A DNA stretch of 64,000 bases, taken from contig NC_066516.1 of assembly GCF_024679095.1 (NCBI RefSeq), forward strand, positions 23,252,218-23,316,217, given 5' to 3'. This DNA comes from Eriocheir sinensis. Its lineage: Eukaryota > Arthropoda > Malacostraca > Decapoda > Varunidae. Both the position numbers and the translations under genes were made by a program. The notes beneath the pieces are model-generated. The model was not told where the DNA came from. It ran no database searches and was given only the letters and a program-made list of their open reading frames with translations. Of this stretch, positions 51,755 to 60,900 are shown in pieces. How positions within the stretch are numbered: the stretch's first letter is position 1; every line of letters starts with the position of its first letter.

Positions 51755-51902
51755 TGCTGAACAAGGGACAGGTGGAGACCAGCCGTTACCGCTTCCTGGC
51801 CCGCGGCGGAGGCTACATCTGGCTGGTGACACAGGCAACCCTCATTCATGGGCCTCGGGAGAACAAACCGCAATACGTCGTCTGCCTCAACTACGTGGTC
51901 AG
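51755..51902 (+). CDS. HIF1A (sima): HIF-1alpha exon: second half of PAS-B and PAC
   Basis: This 148-nt exon follows a TTATTGTTACAG acceptor and ends AG|gtaggt. It begins with the last two bases of a codon (probably ATG, giving M-LNKGQVETSRYRFLARGG) and ends with two bases of a Ser codon. The peptide contains YRFLARGGGYIWLVTQAT and the PAC strand PQYVVCLNYVV, which match the PAS-B beta-scaffold of HIF-alpha proteins. From memory, vertebrate HIF-alpha genes break PAS-B at the same place. The preceding exon, with the first half of PAS-B, was not found anywhere upstream in the window. Confidence 0.95.
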
Positions 51903-54900
51903 GTAGGTCCCCACACCAAGTCTCCTGCAGTGCTCTGTTTCTCCTGGTGCGCCTTTTCCCCTCTACGCTTTACCTTTCCACGTTACCTTTTCCCTCATCA
52001 TTATTATTCCCCACATTATTTTTTCATCCACAGCCCATTTGCCCTTGACACAAGATTCATGAAATATCACTTTATTTCTAGTGATCTCAAAAAGGCTTTC
52101 ACGATGGATATGCCAACAAAATATGAGGACAAGGATTTAATCTAAATGGCTACAATTCTCTTAAAGGTGTCATTGCAAGAATATGGTTAAACCTATAATG
52201 ATTATCTGTACAGTGTACAAAAATACATACATCAGATCTGATATAGAAGTATGGTAAGAAAGCAAAGATTGAGTTGATATTTATTGCCTTGCAGTGGAGT
52301 TGAGTCCAAGGATGAGATTCTTTCCGAGTTCCAGTTAATGTGCAGCAGCAGTAGCAGCAGCAACAACAATAGTGATACCAATAATAACGATAACGAAAGA
52401 GAAATTGCCAGCACCAGTAGCACAGCAAGTCCCGCGAATGTACCCGTGCCCGTGGCCTCCCCAGTGGTGCAGGGCCTGCCTACCCCGCCCTACTCACCTG
52501 CCCCTAGGACTGCAGCAGCCCAGAAGGTGTGTGTGTGTGTGTGTGAGCATGCATGCATGCACTTGTGTGAATCTGCCTTTAGATGCCCCTATTTTTTATA
52601 TGCATTAAGATTCATATATTAATGGGTGCATGTCAGTGTGGACTAGAGCTTGCACTGACATTGGCTAATATTGATTTATTTTGTACAGGTATATCAAATT
52701 AGAAAAAAAAAAATCTGAAATAAGTCCTAATATTTTCAAAATTTCATATCCTAGAACCCCCCATCAGGGTCCAGGAATGTACTTTATTGTATAGGATTAT
52801 CAAATAAAAGATTGACAATATTTCATATTGTAATTGCTTGCAGAGAATACTAAGGTAATATTACATAAGAAATGATAACTGAAATTGGTTGCTGCAGACT
52901 TGATCAAGTTCTTCTAATGTTTCATCTGTTTGGGTCAGGTGAATGAGAGTCCCAACCCACGCACCAGCACAGCTCCTCTGCCGCCGCCACCCCCTGTTGC
53001 CAGCACCTTCAAGATCTTTGTGCCACGAACAAAGGATATGAATAAAGGTTTCCTAACCTTCAATAATAATGATCCACACTCCACAGGTAATGGAAATCTT
53101 GACTTGTAATACCTTTTGCAATTATATATCTGAAGTATTCGTGGCAGCATTATTTAAAATTGTCATCGTTTACTAAACAAAATCATTGTTTATATTGCCA
53201 TTCATAGCTTTAAAAATACATACACTTCCCTTTAAGTTAAAGCAGGTTTGAGTAAGCTTTTTTGAATTTGAATGTATAGACTATGGCTTTATACTGAAAT
53301 GTTGTTTGCTGCTGCAGTGCTGAAGGACGAACCAGAAGACCTGACTCACCTTGCTCCATCGGGTGGTGATACCTGTGTGCCACTCCCTACACTGATACCT
53401 GACCTGGAAGAGGAGGATTCATGTATGCCCCAAGATGTTCCCGCATTCATACCAAGCCTAGACGATATGTTAACTCTAGAATACCCACTGCAAGTTGTAA
53501 ACTCTGATGCTGCCATACGAAGCCCAAGTGAAGAGAAAATTGATGACCAAGACTTGAGCCCCAAGTATTTGTATGAGGAAAACCAAATACAAGGAGTCAA
53601 GTCTGCAAACAGGTATGTCTGTGCAGATGGAATTACCAGGAATAGTAGTAGTACAATAAACCCTTGATATAACAGACTAACTGGGGGGACCTTAGTCAGT
53701 TAATGCCGAAAGTCCGTTATAAGCAGCGAAAATAAAAATAAAATTATACCAACGAACCTAATAAACATAGGTATATAGATATTTTTTTAATGTGTGTGTT
53801 GTGTGCACATTGTCCATGTAGCTGCATAGCACATTAGGCGATGAACTGCGAGGCACTGAGGCCGTCAGGTTGGCAGTGGGGCCCTGGGGACGCGGTATTG
53901 TTACGGTTATGGGTAAAATTTTACAAGTGCTCCAATCTCATACTGGCAAACGAAACTTTTGTGGGGGGTGTTATGAAATAATCTGTTAACTGTTTCTGTC
54001 ACAAATCATTAAATGATTGACTTTTCAATGCCTGTTGTACACCTGCCACAGCTCGCAGCTGCAGCTGCAAAATAACTCGCAGAGAGATGTTCAACTTGCT
54101 TACAGTTTCTACATTTCACTCAATGCTCACAAAGATCGCAAGTGGACAAACTAGAACAAAACCAGCCAGATTAATGCTTTTCCTGCCATGTATTCCCCCA
54201 GTGCACATGCGTGATGGACAGCAGAGGGACTTATTTCTGCGAGGAGGTATTTCTCGCAACACCAGCCCGCAAACTGGACCACGCACGCCACCGCCATGGC
54301 CTGCGTATTTCCGCACCCTACACCACATGCCGAATAAATTACTAACCAACCATAACTTAGCCTAACCTACCTAACTGGGGGCTCAGCCCCCCTCGACCCC
54401 CTTAAGCTGTGTCAGTACCAACACTCACAAACACTTGGCTATTTTCCATTACATTTACATCCTGGATTGATCCATAAGACTTTCTCGTGGTAGAAGTACG
54501 TTCTTCATTTGAATGGAAACCATGAGGAGAAAAATATTTCATCAGGTGGGCAAAAAAAAGACTACAGTAACCGAAGGATAGGGCAGCAGATAAAAGGAGG
54601 AGGGCCTATTATAGTTACCGGTTCAAGAACTATTCTTGGTCCGTCCCCGTGGATTTCTGACCATCTGACCTTATCCGTTATATCGAGGGTTTACTGTATT
54701 TATATCAAATGAATTATTGTATATCTGCTACATTCTGTAAATCACTTTCATTGGGGCATCATAATTTACTATAACCATATGCATTTTTTTCACCTGTTCA
54801 CCTCTGGGTGTGCCAGCAGCTTAAGTGGAGGGAGACTGTTACTTAACCGGAGCAGGTGCAACACACCATCACCAGACTGTAGCAGTGTACACTCTAGTGG

Positions 54901-57900
54901 ACTGGGTACACCAGAGCCCCCAAAGCCTCTACTGAGTGAGGCTGCCCTCTCACAGCCCATCAAAAAACAATCACCGGTATGTCACTTATATTTTAGGAAG
55001 AGGAACTTTTAGTTATACTTTCTAATTGGCTTCAAATATAGTATGTCATTTGCTGAAGGGCATTTATTTAAAACACAGTACAATCATAGTGTCAGTGTCA
55101 TAAATTTAAAAAGCAATAACCTTGCTGAAATAGGGTTGGAGATACCATATATTCCTATATTATTCTATTATATGCTCTGGGTCTCAAATAATTGTTAATC
55201 ATTTTTCTTGTATTTATTTCCCTTACTAAGGTCTGTTACCTTTCAGACCTGTAATAAGCAAAGTAGTTCATTTAAGCAAATAGTTTTCTTCCTCTATGAT
55301 CCTCACAAATCTTTATTTCACAAAAGGTCCCCTTTGGAAGCAGTCATCCTAGAACCACTACGGAGTCTCTCTTCATGCCACTAGATGAAAGCAATTCTGG
55401 AGGCTCCTCAGAGCTGTTCAGTAAACTGGATCTTAAGGTAAGACATAAGGTACAACATAGTTGTTGTATGTCTGACTTGTTTTATAGCAACATGATATAG
55501 ATTAATTTGCTTTTTTTCATACTTATTTATTCAATAAAAGTATTTTTGTTTCAGTATTAAGTTGTTTCTACTACAAAACAAATTTATATCTAAGAAATAT
55601 TTCAAGTAAGTTGCTCAGAACATATAAGTGGTTGGTGGGATAGAAAAAAAATAAACAGGAGGTTACATCACTTAACAAAAATCAGCATCAACGGTTTTAG
55701 GTATCGACTGGTATTTCAGGAACCTAACCCCCGTCAATAATGAGGGAGCACTGTACTACAAATAGGTAAACACACACACACAGACACACTGTATAGAGTT
55801 AAGAAGTGGATGCCTAAAATGTATTTTACTTTGTTTTCAGTTTGAAAATCAGAACATGGACTCTGATGAATTTGAAATGAGGGCACCATACATTCCTCCA
55901 AGTAATGAATTATTGTTATTCCTGGACCCTGACGATCTCTTCACAGGGCCTGAGTCAGATATTGCCATCTCCCCTAAATGTCTCAGGTGAGTCATGTGTA
56001 TTTTCTGCTTACATTTTATGTAATAACATGGAGGCTGGGTTTGCCCACAGTTGAGATCATACCCAGTACCAGTTGTATATGAGGTTTACCTAGAATTAGC
56101 TCATGTTCAGTATCTTTTCATTCAATAAACAAATTATTTTCTATCATCCTTAAGGAAGCAAATCAACTACACATGCTTCAGCTTCAGCTCTTATAGTACA
56201 CTGCTTCTTATTCTTTCCTTCTTCGTTTAAAATCCTAATTTTACCTTATGGGGTCGGACCGATTGATGAAGATGACAATGTCAGTCATCTTGGTTTAGAG
56301 AGAGACTTTTTCTGCCTTGGATGCCCTTCCTGTAGGCAACCCCAGATTTAGAGTGAGGACCTTGATGTATTGCCTACCATGGCTATGAGCCCCACCTACC
56401 CGGGTCTGTAGTCAGAGTTGTCCCTCTCTTAGGTGAAATGCCTATCATGGCTGTGAGCCCCACCTGCCCAAGTTGGATTGGTGAAGTGGCAGGGCATGTC
56501 CACACGTTGGTGGGCCATGCTTATAGTGCACTGTTGTTCATTGTAAAAAGTTAGTGCATCTGTTATGTCCTTGCCCATGGCTAGCAGTCAGTCCAATCCA
56601 TAAGCTGTATTGGTTGGGGTGGAGCTTACAACCTCACCATGTAAAACCCAACCAGATGCCAAGTAAAAAGCAGAGGCTTCATTTGTGAACCTTATTCAAT
56701 TTTATTAGGGGGCTGTAGTATGTGGCAAGTTCCCTAGATACATTTGCATCGGGTAAACTGCTGCCTATGACTGGTTTAGGGCAAAGTTTCTCAGACCCAT
56801 ACATCCTGAAATGTGGTGTGTAGGGCTTTGGTGCCCATCTCAGTCTCATTGGTTCTTGAGCCTGTGTTGGATGAGACCCCATTACCTTGGGACACAGGGC
56901 TATTGTGACACCCAGGTTACCACAGTTTACCTTCTCCAGGTTTCCCAGGTACCAATATATAGACCAGCCCAAAAGGTAGGATGAACAGCTGGGAGGGCTG
57001 TGCACCAGCTGACTGGATTCTACCTATCTTTATCCAACGCCCTGCTCCCTCACGGGAATTTCCCTCCAGGGGGTGGCCGCAACAGAAGTGTCTCTATCTC
57101 TCCCTGTTCTGGCACTCCATCTCAGCACATTCAATCCTGCTACTTCCAACTCTGTCGCTCCAATACTCACTTACCCTATTGATCCACTTCACAGGTGGTC
57201 TTCCCCTATCACTCCCTCCCTCAATTCTTCCCAGATTCTGTGGATAAATAGAATATGTATTTTAGAGGGTGTTACTACCATTAAATTTAGCAACACATAG
57301 ATAATACAAAGGCATGTGTTTTCAATCAACATCTGAGTCACAAAACTAGCTAAAATCTACCTGATGTGTAGGTTACAAACTAATTCTCATTATTCTATTA
57401 TTGTTGCTCGTCAATCATGATTCATAGTTACTCTTCTTTTCATCAGGGATGGAAAGTTTTCTACTACTACAGACAAAGAAGACTCCAGTCTGGCTCAGTT
57501 ATTGCGAGACACAGATCCCAGCATAGCTGGGAACAGTCCTGGCAGAAATATCCAACTTGATCACTCTCCAGGGGTTCAGAGGAGCCAATACCAACAGAAC
57601 AAATTCCTAGATGGTGGAGGAAACTTTGTCGACCCAAATAAAGTGCTGCCTGGACACTTCGCTGGCAAAGGCATGTCAAGAGAATGTTTGCTTTGAATTA
57701 TTCAAGAATGTTAAAATGATATATTAGTCTCACTGAACTGAGGATCAAACAAAATTGACCCATAAACATTTCAGGTTTTGAGTTTTATTTAGCTGTAAAT
57801 GTTTTTAAATTCTACTTCCTTTCTTTAAGATTGTCTTAACTCTAGTAACAAAGAAGTACAAACTTGGAATCTTATGGAACATTTATTTATGAACTTATCC

Positions 57901-60900
57901 TGAGGGCTTTTTACAGAACATTAAATTAATTATAGTTGACAGTGATGTTCTACTTGGCTCTGGAGGCATCTTTTCTTAGCATTCTAAAAGTTTTATGGTT
58001 CATGTTTTGGAGCTGTTATCACACCTCAGTTTTACTGTAATAATAATTCTGTACTATTGAATAGCATCATAATAGTATGATCAGACATGAATTTAATAAA
58101 CTCTATATATGCATCTTCCCTATAATAAAATCATTAAGGAAATAGAACCTTTACTCATGATATAACCATTTACTGTTCAGATGAGTTGGACAGCATTGGA
58201 AATGACTCCCAGCTGGCAGACCCGCCCCCCATACCTGTGCAGGAGCCTGTGGAGCCGCCGCCTCCCCTGCTGGGCACAGATTCCCATCACACTTCAGGGC
58301 AGGTGAAGCGAGGTCACTCGCCACTCTCTTCACCCACGCTCCACCACAAAAAACTGTGTCCACCTAAATGTCAACAGCCACAACTAAAATTTTCTGAACG
58401 ATGTCAAGATGGAGTGAATAATCACCTACAAAATCAACAAAATGGAGGACTGCGCTTGCTCACTCCACACACCCCGATTATGCAACAGTTGTTAATCAGC
58501 AAGGATCCAATCACTGTACGTGGAGGACGTTCCCCTGCTGGAGGTACTTCAGCCTCCAGGAATTTACTTACTGACAAGAGTCACTCAGTGCTTCGGAACC
58601 TACTGGTGAGTGGACGTGACGAGTCTGCCGGCTACTCTGTGTCTGCCCCGGCAAGCCCTGCTGGCACTCCTTCAGCAAGCTGCGCCACGTCTCTAGGTCC
58701 ACATCCCCTGCGGGAGGAGGCCAAGGGGGTAAAGGTACAGGGATCACTGCACTGCCTTCCAAATTCAAGCCTACTGTTTGTCATAAGTGGTTTGATTTGA
58801 GTATTATGTAGAACATTTAGCAGAGTAAAGTCTTTATTTCATATTTTATTTACATAGAATCATGAAGTAAACCATTTATATCACTAAAGAGTGTGTTCTA
58901 TTTCATTGCATGTATTGACTCAGAATTCATATCAGAAAGCACTTTAATTTAAGCATGATGGTAGCATGTGTCTAATCATTTAAAATGAAAAGAGGTGGCT
59001 TGATGCCTCTCTGAGAGATAAGTGTTTGTTGTGTTGTTGAAAGGAATGATGATGCTAAATGTTCTTCATTTACAATTTGTTTAATTCATCACATACTTGT
59101 GTTGATAGGCGAGAGTAGCTGTAATGCTTGCTGATTATGATGATGAGGCTACCTCAACCCTCAGGACAGCAAATCATATGAGTTGGTGCTTGCAGTGACC
59201 CTGTATTTTTTTGTGTGCATTTTGCTTTTTCTGATTGTTTCCTTTGCTTTCTTTAGTAGTAAATAGTATTCTTCAACACATTCTATATAAATTTATTATG
59301 GTGTGCTTTCCCTAAATTAGTTTTATTTTCTTATTTTATTTGTCCTTTTTTTTCCAGAACTGTTAGGATAGAAGCTAAATGTGACTGTAGCTTCAAAGCT
59401 CATACAGAGCATGAGCACAACACTTTGATATAGCTAGTAGTATAAAAAAAAAATTGTGTGTGTTTGTGCTGGCATTATCACCATATCCTCCCCCATTTAT
59501 TTTTTTCCTGACTCAACTCCATGTTATTTATACACTAATGATTTATTCTTTAAACATTTGCAATTAATTAGTTACAGCTGAATCATAATTTCCTAACATG
59601 CACATCTCCATCAGACTTTGATTCTAGACTGATAGGATACATAAATCAGTATAGTTTAATACCAGACAATCATATCTCCTTGAAAATTGTTACTTCCCAA
59701 GTTTCACTTTAACTCAAATACTCAAAGACTGAGAATAACTTAACAGAACACTAAGTTTGGAAATCATAAATATTGATTGGCATTTACTAAACCTCTTAAA
59801 TGACTAACATCATCCCATTAACTTCACACCACACATCTCAATCACCATTATCAATCTTTACTCACCCCTTGGTCCTTCACTATGACCCTCAGTACAGCAA
59901 ATTTGTAAATATCACTAGTAACTAAAGGGAAAGTTAGGGGCATACGCTATAGCTGCACGTGGCCTCAGTGCTCATCTACGTGACATTGGCCCTTGACCCT
60001 GTGGTGGGTAAGAACCCATTCCTCCAGTGTGACATTTAAGTTACCACAGTTTACCTTCCCCAGGCTTCCCCAGGTACCAGCCTGAAAGGAAGGAAGAACA
60101 GCTAAGTGGGCAGTGTAGCTAAGTGGACCTACTGCCCGGTCCAGGATTAAAAAAAAACAGGCCTGCAGATTTTTAGCTAGGCCTCCCGACCATTATACCA
60201 CTGACTTGTCTACTTTGTAATTAAAGTTGATGTCAAGGGCAAGACCAATTTTTTTATCTCAAGGGTAGTAATGGACAAACCTTGACTTTTGTCATTACGT
60301 AAGTATTACTATTAACTACCAAAAGTCTCCTTTGACCCCCTACCCCTTCCTCAGTTTTCTGTTACAACTTTTTTGTACAGCCTTCACTAATGCAACGGCA
60401 ACCTGTGTAAGCTACATATTTGAACATTTTTATATATCCCTTTCAACTCTGCTACTTTTCAGTGTTCAACAGCTGGCACTGATAGCTTTCATAGGGCTTG
60501 GACAAATCATTGCATGTCATTTCTCATGAATCAACAACAGATGGGACCCACTCACATTAGTCACCATCCATATTCAGAAAGAGAAGAGCAGTCAGCATGT
60601 TTTCAGAAAGAGAAGAGTGCAGCAAAGGGGTTCTACCAGTCAGTACAGCTAGTTTATACTAGTCACATTCTGCATCATTAAATGATAAATCATTATATAA
60701 GTGATCCCATTTCTAAGAGGCAAGATAGTTAGTTATTACCTAATTATTGACCTTTAATGGAGCTCCTTTTTATGTAACAAACCCTGGCATGCAGTGAAGC
60801 ATAATTTCCAAAGGAAAAAGAAAAATTAGTCTGAATAAAGGTATAAAATATGGTCTGCTTTTCTACATGGGAAAGGATTGCTAAAGTGAAAAAATGCATA

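Noticed and set aside
52527..52622. Extension of the HIF exon into Val-Cys repeats
   Set aside because: It is the translation of the GT microsatellite that begins the intron; the phase-0 donor at 52527 fits the next exon.
54087..54365. 92-codon frame within the HIF intron
   Set aside because: It lies inside the pogo-like element and has no transposase motif; probably chance.
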